Translations under genes and position numbers: made by a program
In this document: positions 6,878-14,743 of the stretch, piece after piece
Layout: every line of letters starts with the position of its first letter
Numbering within the stretch: the first letter of the stretch is position 1
Assembly (NCBI GenBank): GCA_035628505.1
Contig: DASPJR010000218.1
Coordinates: 1-40,822 of the forward strand
Length of the DNA stretch: 40,822 nucleotides
Source: DASPJR01 sp035628505
GTDB lineage: Bacteria; Planctomycetota; SZUA-567; H5-PLA8
Reading direction: 5' to 3'
Notes under the pieces: generated by a model
The model's input: only the letters and a program-made list of their open reading frames with translations
Databases searched by the model: none
Told to the model about the DNA's origin: nothing

Positions 6878-8803
6878 CTATTGGCTCTTAGCTCTTAGCT
6901 CTTGGTTCCGCCGCGCGAGTTCCTTCTCGGCCCAGCGCGCGAGCTCCTCACGGTTGATCTTCGCGTTGTGGCGGATGTCGACAGGGAAGGGCGCTGGATA
7001 AAACAGGAGGGTTCGCAGTTGCCTGGCTAAATCCGCTCCGCACCACTTTACAGCGTTTCTTTCAACATCGTCAAAAGCGTCTATCAGAGTTGTCAGCGTG
7101 CTGCTCTTTGGTGCTTCAGCGATGACTACCGCAGCCTGCTCTTCCGCAGGACCAATACCAGCGAGCGCAACGCGTATAGGCTGGTTGCATTCCCTCTCTA
7201 TCATTGATTCAACGATCGCTTCCACACACACGCTATACAGCACCTTGCCGTCCTCGAGCAAGACGCGATGCGCTTTGCGGCCGCAGAACCAGAGACGGCC
7301 TTTGTCATCGAAGTAGCCCATGTCGCCGATGCGGTGCCAGACGTCGTATTCCCTCTCCCCTCCGGGGAGAGGGCCGAGCGAGCGCAGCGAGTCCGGGGTG
7401 AGGGGTTGCGCGTGTTCTGCAGGAGACGCGTTGCCCCTCACCCCCTCATTCGCTTCGCTCATGTGGGCCCTCTCCCCAGAGGGGAGAGGGATACGTCGCT
7501 CGTAAATCTTCGCCTTGCAGGTCTGCTCGGGCATCTCGAAGTATTCGCGCGTGACCACTGGCCCTTTCACGCAGATTTCGCCGATCTCCCCATCCGGCAG
7601 CACGCGTGAGTCGTCCCAGACTTCCACCGAACCAAGACCGGGGAGCTCCGCGGTGCGCGATTCATCCGCGCGAATGATCTTCACCGTCACGCCCGGCAGC
7701 GGGCGACCGATACAGTGCCCTTTGCCCTGGCGTGTGAGTTCCCACGTTTCGGCGAGAACCTCCGAGCCGCGCATGCTGCTGACGGGCAACGACTCTGTAG
7801 CACCATACGGAATATGCGTGTCACTGCCCGGCGGGAGAATCTCTTTGAATGGCGCGAGCACCTCGCCGCGCACGGGCGCGCCGGCCATGAGAATACGCTT
7901 GAGCGTCGGCAGCTTTATCTTGTTCTCGATGCAGTAAGGCCCCACGCGTTTCCAGATCGACGGCGAGCCGAACGTATAGGTGACGTTGTGCTTCTGGATG
8001 GCGCCGACGATTTTTGCCGGATCGCACTGCGCCGGCCGCGTGGGATCCATGTCGGGAATGACGCAGGTTGTCCCGAGCGCCGTTGAGAACAGCGCGAAAA
8101 GCGGAAACGCGGGCAGATCGATTTCACCCGGCTCGATGCCGTACTGTTCGCGAATGGCCGACACTTGAGCCAGAAACATGCCGTGCCGATAAAGCACGCC
8201 TTTTGGAATGCCCGTGCTGCCCGTTGTGAAGAGGATCGCGGCGGGTGTATCGATGCTAGTCTCGGCGAGTGGAAAGGGCCTGGTTTCGGCTGCACCGAGC
8301 TGGCGTAGATTCGATAGCGTCTCACCGCCCCAGAACCAGCGCCGGCCAACGGTGACGTTCAGCTTCACATCGTTGAATGCATCGCTGCGTGAGAGCACGC
8401 GCAGGGCATGGGCGAGGGAAATCCCGATGAGAGCCTGCGGGCGCACCTGGCGGATGCAATCCAGTAGATTCTTCTTGCCCATGCCTGGATCGATCAGCAC
8501 AGGAACGGCTCCCAGCTTGAACAGCGCGAAAGTGATGCTGATAAAGTCCAGCCCCGGCCGAACCATCACCAGCGTGCGCTCGCCGGCTTTCAGTCCACTG
8601 CGCGAAAGACCGGAGGCAATCACGTCGCTATCGGCGTTCAGTTCCTGGAAGCTCAGGCGCGTGCGGCCGAGCGCGTCCGGGCTGTGCTCGCAGATGACGG
8701 CGGCTCGACCCGGCGCTTCGCGCGCACGCTGCGGCAAATACGAAGCAATATTGAATAAAGCCTGCTGCAAAAACGTCAGTCCTTGCCGGGAGTTGTCCAC
8801 CAT
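6878..8803 (-). CDS. oleC: beta-lactone synthetase of olefin biosynthesis, OleC-like (carries an in-frame repeat insertion)
   Basis: A 641-residue ANL-superfamily (acyl-AMP-forming) enzyme. The P-loop-like A3 motif is TTGSTGIPKG (193-202), A5 is YGATE (333-337), and the hinge region GDMGYFDDKGRLWFCGRK lies at 493-510. OleC uses ATP to close 2-alkyl-3-hydroxyacids into beta-lactones, which OleB decarboxylates to cis-olefins. Family members are usually about 550-590 residues. The excess is explained by residues about 439-484, which are encoded by a 140-bp palindromic repeat lying just before the hinge motif in a surface-loop position. The reading frame continues normally on both sides. The gene is divergent from the exported beta-propeller at 8944. 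The C-terminal codons (6884-6904) lie on a 7-bp tandem repeat. Whether the enzyme is active is unknown. Confidence 0.82.
   Translation of the reverse strand: MVDNSRQGLTFLQQALFNIASYLPQRAREAPGRAAVICEHSPDALGRTRLSFQELNADSDVIASGLSRSGLKAGERTLVMVRPGLDFISITFALFKLGAVPVLIDPGMGKKNLLDCIRQVRPQALIGISLAHALRVLSRSDAFNDVKLNVTVGRRWFWGGETLSNLRQLGAAETRPFPLAETSIDTPAAILFTTGSTGIPKGVLYRHGMFLAQVSAIREQYGIEPGEIDLPAFPLFALFSTALGTTCVIPDMDPTRPAQCDPAKIVGAIQKHNVTYTFGSPSIWKRVGPYCIENKIKLPTLKRILMAGAPVRGEVLAPFKEILPPGSDTHIPYGATESLPVSSMRGSEVLAETWELTRQGKGHCIGRPLPGVTVKIIRADESRTAELPGLGSVEVWDDSRVLPDGEIGEICVKGPVVTREYFEMPEQTCKAKIYERRIPLPSGERAHMSEANEGVRGNASPAEHAQPLTPDSLRSLGPLPGGEREYDVWHRIGDMGYFDDKGRLWFCGRKAHRVLLEDGKVLYSVCVEAIVESMIERECNQPIRVALAGIGPAEEQAAVVIAEAPKSSTLTTLIDAFDDVERNAVKWCGADLARQLRTLLFYPAPFPVDIRHNAKINREELARWAEKELARRNQELRAKSQ
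6884..6904 (-). repeat. three tandem 7-bp units at the oleC 3' end
   Basis: GCTCTTA, GCTCTTA, GCTCTTG on the plus strand, encoding the last residues before the oleC stop. Gain or loss of one unit would shift the oleC frame just before its stop and alter the junction with oleD. Confidence 0.7.
7351..7490. repeat. 140-bp composite palindromic repeat (copy R1), inserted in oleC
   Basis: The element has nested symmetry. Both ends are small hairpins (CCCTCTCC-TCCG-GGAGAGGG at 7351-7373; CCCTCTCC-CCAG-AGGGGAGAGGG near 7469-7490). Between them GGGGTGAGGGGT pairs with a CCCCTCACCCC segment. The same architecture and much of the same sequence occurs at 33541-33676. Copies at 29761 and 39725 are related. 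The left flank ends in ATT, as at the other two large copies. It lies wholly inside the oleC reading frame without a stop codon. Confidence 0.85.
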
Positions 8804-8943
8804 CGTGCGAAATGATCAAAGGGTACTTTAAGCGAGAGTGCTTAAGCTGCAAAGTCCGCAGAAAATCTCTAGGAATAGGCGTGGATAACAGTCACGTTCA
8901 ATGATAAGAATTTAGACCTTAACCCCTTCAGGAGATCCGTCGC

Positions 8944-10221
8944 ATGCGCGTGAACGTCACCCGTCACCCGTCACTCGTCACAGGCGTTCTTGCCGCGGCG
9001 CTGAGTGTTTCGGCGCTGGCCTCGTCAGATTGGCCGCAATACCGCGGGCCTAATCATGATGGCAGCACGACCGAAAGCATCGCCATTAACTGGCCGAAAG
9101 AAGGGCCGAAGGTCCTCTGGAAGGCCCCGGTCGGCGAAGCATTCGGCTCGTTCGCTGTTGCGGGCGGAAAAGCATTCATTTTCTTCGAACGCGGCGGCAA
9201 CGAAGTCTGCGTCGCAATGGACGCCAACACCGGAAAAGAACTCTGGGCGACGCCGATCGACAAGACCATCTTTGAAAAGCAGGGTGGCAACGGCCCGCGC
9301 ACCACTCCGACCGTCGACGGCAATAATGTCTATGTCCTTGGCACGTACTTGAAACTTGCCTGTCTTAACGCGGCGGACGGAAAAGTGATCTGGCAGAAGG
9401 ACCTGGCGAAGGAACATGGCGGCGACGTGCAGCTCAAGACGGCCGGAATCAATTCATGGGGCAACTCAGCATCGCCGGTGATCGACGGCAATCTCATCTT
9501 CGTGAACGGCGGTGGAAAAGGCGAATCGCTGCTGGGCATTGACAAGAAAACAGGCAACGTGGCGTGGAAGGGAACCGATGAACTGCTGACACATGCGTCC
9601 CCGGTGCCAGCCACGATTCATGGCGTGCGGCAGATTATTTTCTTCTGCAAATCGGGCCTCGTCTCGGTCGTTCCGGAAACCGGCAAGCCGCTCTGGAATT
9701 TCCCCTTCCCGTGGAAGGTCTCCACGGCGTCGAACCCAATCGTTTACAACGACATCGTGTACTGCTCGGCCGGCTACGGCGTCGGCGCCGGCGCGTGCAA
9801 GATCGTCAAGAATGGCAACGCGCTCGCCGCGCAGCCGCTCTGGCGCGCAGAAGGCCAGCTCCCCAATCACTGGACGACGCCGGTCTGCAAAGACGGCTAT
9901 CTCTATGGCATTTACGGCTTTAAGGAATACGGCTCGGCTCCGCTGAAGTGCATTGAGATCGCGACGGGCAAGGAAATGTGGTCGAAGCCGGGCTTCGGTT
10001 CGGGCGGCGGCACCATCCTGGTTGGCGGCAAGTATGTTCTCGTGCAGGGCGATCAGGGCCCGCTGGTGCTCGTCGAAGCAACTCCCAAAGCGTACACGGA
10101 AGTCGCGCGCGCACAGCCGCTGGGCGGCAACAAGTTCTGGACGATGGCCGTGGTCGCCGATGGCAAGATCTACGCGCGCAGCAACAAAGAGGCGATCTGC
10201 CTGGACGTCTCTGGGAAGTAA
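8944..10221 (+). CDS. exported PQQ-type beta-propeller protein
   Basis: A 425-residue secreted protein with PQQ-like WD-type blades. A signal peptide covers about residues 1-27 (hydrophobic VLAAALSVSALA, cut after ALA/S). SSDWPQYRGPNHDG after it is the standard opening of planctomycete PQQ-binding-like repeat proteins. Blades contain motifs such as AMDANTGKELW, LNAADGKVIWQK, GIDKKTGNVAW and EIATGKEMW. No dehydrogenase catalytic residues were recognised, so it is probably a binding or scaffold propeller in the periplasm. AGGAGA lies 8-9 bp before ATG 8944. The codons right after the start sit on a 7-bp tandem repeat. It is divergent from oleC and convergent with nadA. Confidence 0.88.
   Translation: MRVNVTRHPSLVTGVLAAALSVSALASSDWPQYRGPNHDGSTTESIAINWPKEGPKVLWKAPVGEAFGSFAVAGGKAFIFFERGGNEVCVAMDANTGKELWATPIDKTIFEKQGGNGPRTTPTVDGNNVYVLGTYLKLACLNAADGKVIWQKDLAKEHGGDVQLKTAGINSWGNSASPVIDGNLIFVNGGGKGESLLGIDKKTGNVAWKGTDELLTHASPVPATIHGVRQIIFFCKSGLVSVVPETGKPLWNFPFPWKVSTASNPIVYNDIVYCSAGYGVGAGACKIVKNGNALAAQPLWRAEGQLPNHWTTPVCKDGYLYGIYGFKEYGSAPLKCIEIATGKEMWSKPGFGSGGGTILVGGKYVLVQGDQGPLVLVEATPKAYTEVARAQPLGGNKFWTMAVVADGKIYARSNKEAICLDVSGK
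8955..8982 (+). repeat. four tandem 7-bp units just after a start codon
   Basis: CGTCACC, CGTCACC, CGTCACT, CGTCACA begin 11 bp into the beta-propeller gene and encode part of the signal peptide n-region. Seven is not a multiple of three, so a change in copy number would shift the frame. Confidence 0.8.
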
Positions 10222-10350
10222 CGGCGAACAGACTCAACACAAAGACTCAAAGTCCTAAGACACGAAGAAAAGGGAGGAGAAGCATCCGTGCTTATCCTCC
10301 CTTTTTTCTTCGTGTCTTTGAGTCGTCGTGTCTTCGTGTTGAGCCGTTAA
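10220..10350. terminator. very long imperfect hairpin between convergent genes
   Basis: Arms of about 60 nt meet around a TCCG loop near 10286. The inner stem is AAGACACGAAGAAAAGGGAGGAGAAGCA-like (10257-10284) against its near reverse complement ending at 10318. Outer parts (AACGGC..., ...GCCGTTAA) also pair. The hairpin begins inside the propeller stop codon and ends 2 bp before the nadA stop. The T-run CCTTTTTTC lies inside the descending arm. It could act as a bidirectional terminator, but its word-like composition (AAGACACGAAG) also fits a dispersed palindromic repeat. Confidence 0.6.
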
Positions 10351-10352
10351 GG

Positions 10353-11321
10353 TTAGTCCCGTGCGGCGCGCTGGTTTTCGAGCAGGCTGCGGGCGATGAC
10401 TTCCTTGGCGCGGTCGAAATCCGGATGCCATTCGATCTGCGGCTTCATGTCGCGCAGGCAGTCCCGCATCTTCTCGAGCGTGTTCTTGGCCATGTGCGGG
10501 CAGGCGTTGCACGCGCACGCGATTCCGGGAATCGGATGAAACGTGTGCTGAGGGAAGCGCTTTTCAAACTGCCAGAGCATGTTGACTTCAGTCGCCACGA
10601 GGAATTCCGTGGGTTCGCTGCGCCCCGAGATAAATTTCAGCATGCCTTCTGTGCCGCCGATGTAATCGGCCTGCTCGAGCATGTTGTGCGGACATTCCGG
10701 ATGCGCAATTGTGATCGCCTTCGGATGCTTTTTCTTCAGCTTCAGCAGGTCGATGACCGAGAACGCCTCGTGAACGATGCACGAACCCTTCCACAGGATG
10801 AATGGGCGCTTTGTTTCTTCCATCAGGTAGCGGCCAAGGTGTTCGTCGGGCGTGAAGAGAATCTGGTATTCGCTCGGCACACGATCGATAATTTCACGCG
10901 CGTTGCCGCTGGTGACGATCCAATCCGAGAGCGCTTTCACCGCCGCCGTCGAATTGATGTATGTCACGGTCTGAAACTTTATGTTTTTTGCGCGCAACTC
11001 ATCCTGAAACTTCTTGAGTGCTGGAGCCGGGCAGGAATCGGCGAGACTGCAGCCGGCGGTAACGTCGGGCAGCAGGACGGTCTTTTCGCGGTTTAGAATC
11101 TTGGCCGTCTCGGCCATGAAATGAACGCCGCAGAAGACAATGACCGGAGCGGTGACTTTCACGGCTTCGCGTGCGAGCTTCAGCGAATCGCCGGTGAAAT
11201 CCGCAATCTCCTGGATCGCGCCGTCCTGATAGTAGTGCGCAAGAATGACCGCCTGCCGCTTCTCCTTGAGCTCGGCGATTTCTTCGTAAAGAGCCAAATC
11301 CTGCATTAATCCCGCGGGCAT
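10353..11321 (-). CDS. nadA: quinolinate synthase
   Basis: This enzyme condenses iminoaspartate with dihydroxyacetone phosphate to quinolinate in de novo NAD synthesis, using a [4Fe-4S] cluster. The protein has 322 residues, matching the short NadA class. The three expected cluster cysteines are C91 (TAGCSLADSC), C181 (WKGSCIVHE) and C274 (ACNACPHM). ILAHYYQDGAIQEIADFTGDS (split over 26-46) and HPECPHN (207-213) are further hallmarks. GAGAGGAT sits about 5 bp before the ATG. No nadB or nadC is in the window. The gene is bounded by large palindromes on both sides. Confidence 0.97.
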   Translation of the reverse strand: MPAGLMQDLALYEEIAELKEKRQAVILAHYYQDGAIQEIADFTGDSLKLAREAVKVTAPVIVFCGVHFMAETAKILNREKTVLLPDVTAGCSLADSCPAPALKKFQDELRAKNIKFQTVTYINSTAAVKALSDWIVTSGNAREIIDRVPSEYQILFTPDEHLGRYLMEETKRPFILWKGSCIVHEAFSVIDLLKLKKKHPKAITIAHPECPHNMLEQADYIGGTEGMLKFISGRSEPTEFLVATEVNMLWQFEKRFPQHTFHPIPGIACACNACPHMAKNTLEKMRDCLRDMKPQIEWHPDFDRAKEVIARSLLENQRAARD

Positions 11322-11394
11322 TTTGATCCTCTCTTTCGGTGTTCATCTTAACACAAATCGGGCGTTTGCGAAGTATCCCAGCCAAACAAGGAAT

Positions 11395-11465
11395 CACCAC
11401 AGAGGACACAGGGGACACAGAAGAAAATAAAGAAATCCTCTGTGTTCTCTGTGTCCTCTGTGGTG
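11395..11465. repeat. intergenic palindrome built on CACAGAGGACACAG words
   Basis: The left arm CACCACAGAGGACACAG (11395-11411) and right arm CTGTGTCCTCTGTGGTG (11449-11465) are exact reverse complements, and a second nested pair (GGACACAGA/TCTGTGTT-like) lies inside around an AAATAAAGAAAT loop. It sits between nadA (5' side) and the carboxylase stop, so it can form a hairpin in either transcript. A related half copy lies at 39643-39681. Confidence 0.85.
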
Positions 11466-11476
11466 AATATCGCCGT

Positions 11477-13027
11477 TCACAACGGAATATTCCCATGCTT
11501 CTTCTGCGGGTTCCTGTCCCGCTTGGTGCTGAGCATGCGGAATGCCGCAATGAGTTTGGGGCGCGTGTCGGCGGCCTCGATGACCTCATCCACATAGCCC
11601 CGCGCGGCGGCGATGTACGGGCTGGCGAACTTCTCACGGAACATCGCTTCGAGCTCGGCCGTTTTAGCTCCCTTGTCAGCGGCTTCGGCGATCGCTTTCT
11701 TGTAGAGAATTTCGACCGCGCCTTTCGGTCCCATCACGGCCATCTCAGCCGTGGGCCAGGCGAAATTCATATCGCCGCGGATGTGCTTGGAATTCAGCAC
11801 GTCGTACGCGCCGCCATAGGCTTTGCGCGTGATCACCGTAATCCGAGGCACCGTCGCTTCGCAGTACGCATAGAGCAGCTTTGCGCCATGCTTGATGATT
11901 CCTCCGTGCTCCTGCCGCACGCCGGGCAGAAAACCCGGAACGTCTTCGAACGTGAGCAGGGGGATGTTGAAGCAATCGCAAGTGCGGACGAAGCGCGCGC
12001 CCTTCATGGCCGCGTCGATGTCGAGGCATCCGGCCAGATGTGCCGGCTGATTTGCGACGACGCCGACGACTTCGCCATCGAGATGAATGAAGCCGATGAC
12101 AAGGTTCATCGCATAAAGCGGAGCGATCTCGAAGAACGCATTGTCGTCGGCCACGGCCTTGATCGCTTCACGGATGTCATAGGGCTTCTTGGTGTCTTCA
12201 GGAATAAGCGTGTCGAGCGCCGGCGCGCGGCGGGTGGGGGAGTCGCTGGTCTCAAGACGCGGCGGACGTTCCTGGTTGTTCTGCGGCAGAAACGAAATGA
12301 GCTGCCGCGTCATTGCCAGCGCGGCCAGATCATTCGCGGCCGTCAGATGCGCGACGCCCGATTTTGTCGCGTGAGCCAGCGCGCCGCCGAGATCTTCGAA
12401 ACTCACGTCTTCATTGGTGACCGTCTTTACTACGTTCGGGCCGGTCACGAACATGTAGCTGATCTTCTCGACCATGATGGTGAAATCGGTGATCGCCGGC
12501 GAGTACACCGCGCCGCCCGCGCACGGCCCCATGATCGTGCTGATCTGCGGAATGACTCCGCTGGCGAGCGTGTTGCGCAGAAAAATATCGGCATAACCGC
12601 CAAGCGACACGACGCCTTCCTGGATGCGCGCGCCGCCAGAATCATTGAGCCCGATGACAGGAGCGCCAACCTTCAACGCCTGGTCCATGATGCGGCAGAT
12701 CTTCGCTGCGTGCGCTTCACCCAGCGAGCCGCCGAGCACGGTGAAATCCTGGCTGAACACAAACACGGTCCGGCCGCCAATTGCGCCGTAGCCAGTGACC
12801 ACGCCGTCGCCGGGCGCTTTCTGCTTGTCGAGTCCGAAGTCCGTGCAGCGGTGCTCGACCAGCATGCCTATTTCCTGGAACGAATCGGGATCGAGCAGCG
12901 CCGCAATGCGCTCGCGGGCGGTGAGCTTGCCCTTGTCGTGTTGCGCCTGGACGCGCTCGGGCCCGCCGCCTGCGAGTGCGGCCGAGCGGCGCTTTTCAAG
13001 TTCCTGCTTGTGCTTGTCGTTGGGCAT
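11477..13027 (-). CDS. acyl-CoA carboxylase beta (carboxyltransferase) subunit
   Basis: A 516-residue biotin-dependent carboxyltransferase of the propionyl-/methylmalonyl-CoA group. Evidence: the N-terminal KGKLTARERIAALLDPDSF segment, GGSLGEAHAAKICRIMDQAL, the oxyanion-type loop NDSGGARIQEGVVSLGGYADIF and the second-half signature DVPGFLPGVRQEHGGIIKHGAKLLYAY, followed by RKAYGGAYDVMNS-like sequence (here DVLNS). It would carry out CO2 transfer from carboxybiotin to propionyl-CoA or a related acyl-CoA, or the reverse as a decarboxylase alpha subunit. No biotin carboxylase or biotin carrier gene is adjacent. GGAAGAGAG precedes the start. The lipoprotein gene at 13046 is 18 bp upstream on the same strand. 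Acyl specificity cannot be told. Confidence 0.93.
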   Translation of the reverse strand: MPNDKHKQELEKRRSAALAGGGPERVQAQHDKGKLTARERIAALLDPDSFQEIGMLVEHRCTDFGLDKQKAPGDGVVTGYGAIGGRTVFVFSQDFTVLGGSLGEAHAAKICRIMDQALKVGAPVIGLNDSGGARIQEGVVSLGGYADIFLRNTLASGVIPQISTIMGPCAGGAVYSPAITDFTIMVEKISYMFVTGPNVVKTVTNEDVSFEDLGGALAHATKSGVAHLTAANDLAALAMTRQLISFLPQNNQERPPRLETSDSPTRRAPALDTLIPEDTKKPYDIREAIKAVADDNAFFEIAPLYAMNLVIGFIHLDGEVVGVVANQPAHLAGCLDIDAAMKGARFVRTCDCFNIPLLTFEDVPGFLPGVRQEHGGIIKHGAKLLYAYCEATVPRITVITRKAYGGAYDVLNSKHIRGDMNFAWPTAEMAVMGPKGAVEILYKKAIAEAADKGAKTAELEAMFREKFASPYIAAARGYVDEVIEAADTRPKLIAAFRMLSTKRDRNPQKKHGNIPL

Positions 13028-13045
13028 CTTGCGTTCGCTCTCTTC

Positions 13046-13702
13046 CTAAACCTGCCGCCGTCGAGACAAATAGACGGCCACGGCTGCAAAAATGATCAGA
13101 ATGATACTCAACACATAAATCCAAACGGGCGTGCCGTAAACGAACTTTGCGCCCAGTGACCGGCCCGTTCCACCGAAAAGATCACGCAGGCCCAATTGCC
13201 AGATCACTGTGTTCCCATCGGCTCGCGTTCCATTATGCCAGACCAGGCGCCCGGGCCCGGTGAAGGAGAACGTAATCTGCCATTCTTCGCCGGGCACTTC
13301 CAGGATTTCCTGCCCGAGCGGCGCAAAGCGGCGGGAATACTCCAGCGTTGAGCCTGTCCGAAGTGTGGCCATGTTGTTGAATGGTGAATTCTGACCCCAG
13401 CTCTGCAGCTTGCGAATGTCATCGAACTCGACGGTGGTCTTGAATCCGCGGCGTCCCTCTTGTTGGATTTCAGTTGTCTCGATGCGAATGCCATCCGGTG
13501 GCGCGCCTGCACCCTCCTGCCAGTTCAATTTCTTCTCAAGCGCCGCGAAAACTTCCGCGTTGCCATTGTTGGATGCAGGAAAAAGCATAACCGTGATCGC
13601 TCGGCCGGCGCCGTCCTGATCCACTGTCAGCGCCTCGCTGTAGCGGAAGCAGCCGGAGCAGCTCAATAGAATCACAATAGAAATTAGAGTCAGCGCGCGC
13701 AT
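13046..13702 (-). CDS. predicted lipoprotein with C-terminal membrane anchor, unknown function
   Basis: A 218-residue protein starting at ATG 13702. The N-terminus MRALTLISIVILLSC is a lipoprotein signal with the lipobox cysteine at 15 (or 18, CSGC). A single hydrophobic helix (about 192-211, IYVLSIILIIFAAVAVYL) is followed by a basic SRRRQV tail, so the protein would be held at both ends with the middle outside the cytoplasm. The middle contains beta-rich stretches (GFKTTVEFDDIRKLQ; WQITFSFTGPGRLVWHNG). I do not recognise the family. The open frame extends far upstream, but that part is antisense to the HEAT gene. It lies 18 bp before the carboxylase start, probably as one transcript. Confidence 0.75.
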   Translation of the reverse strand: MRALTLISIVILLSCSGCFRYSEALTVDQDGAGRAITVMLFPASNNGNAEVFAALEKKLNWQEGAGAPPDGIRIETTEIQQEGRRGFKTTVEFDDIRKLQSWGQNSPFNNMATLRTGSTLEYSRRFAPLGQEILEVPGEEWQITFSFTGPGRLVWHNGTRADGNTVIWQLGLRDLFGGTGRSLGAKFVYGTPVWIYVLSIILIIFAAVAVYLSRRRQV

Positions 13703-13876
13703 CAGGTATCCAATGAGTAATTCAGCGCCGGCCGGATGAGCTTCAGCACAGAGGACAGGCGCCATTTTTCTGAACAACTCTGGCAGCAGAAAGTCTATAA
13801 TAGCCGTCAAAACATGGTTACGGACACCCGGCTCATGCGTCCTGAATACGGGTGCATCCGGCAACTGGAGTACAGC

Positions 13877-14743
13877 ATGCCGCAGGTCCGAATTCTTTTT
13901 CTTGCATTTGCCGTGCTGCTGCGACCGGCATTCTGCGGCGAAGACGCGGACCTGCGCGTCGGCGTGCGCAATGAAACGAAGGCTCGCGAGTTCATCCCTG
14001 AAGTTTACCGCGACGTTTCGCGCCGGCTGGCCAAAATTCCGCCCCCTGTTTCCGCAGCGGGGACTAACGAGATCCCCGGAGCGGTGTGGGAAAAGAATGA
14101 CGAAGCGCAGGCGTTCATCAAAGATGCCCGCAACGTTCCGGAACTTTACGCGCGGCTGCTGATTCCGCCAGGCTTTCCGAATGCAGTCGCAGAGGCGAGC
14201 AAAGAGGTGCGTGTGCGTGCCGCTGCGGTGCTCGGCCAGTGCCGTGACCGCCGCGCCCTCGATCCGCTGATCAACTCGAGCGTGTACGATCCGGAAGAGG
14301 CAGTGCGGGCAACCGCGGCCGCGTCGCTGCGGCTGCTTGAAGAGCCAGTTGCCGTGCGAAAGCTGGTCGATCTGGCCGTTGCGAAAGACCGTCAGCGCTA
14401 CCCGTGGGCGGTGCGCAAATCCGCCTGCCAGGCACTGCGGCGGTACGGCGACAAGGAAGCGCTCGAACGGCTTCTTAAAGAGCTGTCGTATGAGCTGGCT
14501 GCGGGAAATCCGCTGGATAAAAACAACAAGCTTCGCGGCAAGGCTGCAGGAATCGGGACTGAAAACCCGCTGGCCATTCCGGACGCGCCGCCCGACTTGC
14601 AGCTTAGCGCCGAAGATCTTTATCCGGTGCTCAGCGCGGTGAAGGAAGTGACCGGCGTGAGCTTCGACAAAGGCGAGAAAGACATGAAGACCTGGTTCGT
14701 CTGGTGGCATAAGGAAGGCGCGAAATTCGCCTTTAAACCGTAA
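13877..14743 (+). CDS. exported HEAT-repeat protein (first of three)
   Basis: A 288-residue protein starting at ATG 13877, chosen because GGAG lies 6 bp upstream and the product then opens with a signal peptide (PQVRILFLAFAVLLRPAFCG, residues 2-21). Upstream in-frame ATGs would bury this in a hydrophilic leader. Residues about 100-190 show HEAT/PBS-lyase-type repeats: EVRVRAAAVLGQCRDRRALDPLI, then EAVRATAAASLRLLEEPVAVRKLV, then a third unit around WAVRKSACQALRRYGDKEALERLL. The C-terminus ends in an aromatic TWFVWWHKEGAKF segment. No catalytic motif is visible; a periplasmic scaffold role is inferred. The stop overlaps the next start by one base (TAATG), so the two are translationally coupled. 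Confidence 0.8.
   Translation: MPQVRILFLAFAVLLRPAFCGEDADLRVGVRNETKAREFIPEVYRDVSRRLAKIPPPVSAAGTNEIPGAVWEKNDEAQAFIKDARNVPELYARLLIPPGFPNAVAEASKEVRVRAAAVLGQCRDRRALDPLINSSVYDPEEAVRATAAASLRLLEEPVAVRKLVDLAVAKDRQRYPWAVRKSACQALRRYGDKEALERLLKELSYELAAGNPLDKNNKLRGKAAGIGTENPLAIPDAPPDLQLSAEDLYPVLSAVKEVTGVSFDKGEKDMKTWFVWWHKEGAKFAFKP

Noticed and set aside
9978..11096. 372-codon plus-strand open frame
   Set aside because: Overlaps the end of the beta-propeller in another frame, crosses the large hairpin and runs antisense to nadA.
11339..13159. 606-codon plus-strand open frame
   Set aside because: Antisense to the acyl-CoA carboxylase gene, whose motifs are unmistakable; Arg/His/Ala-rich composition typical of shadow frames.
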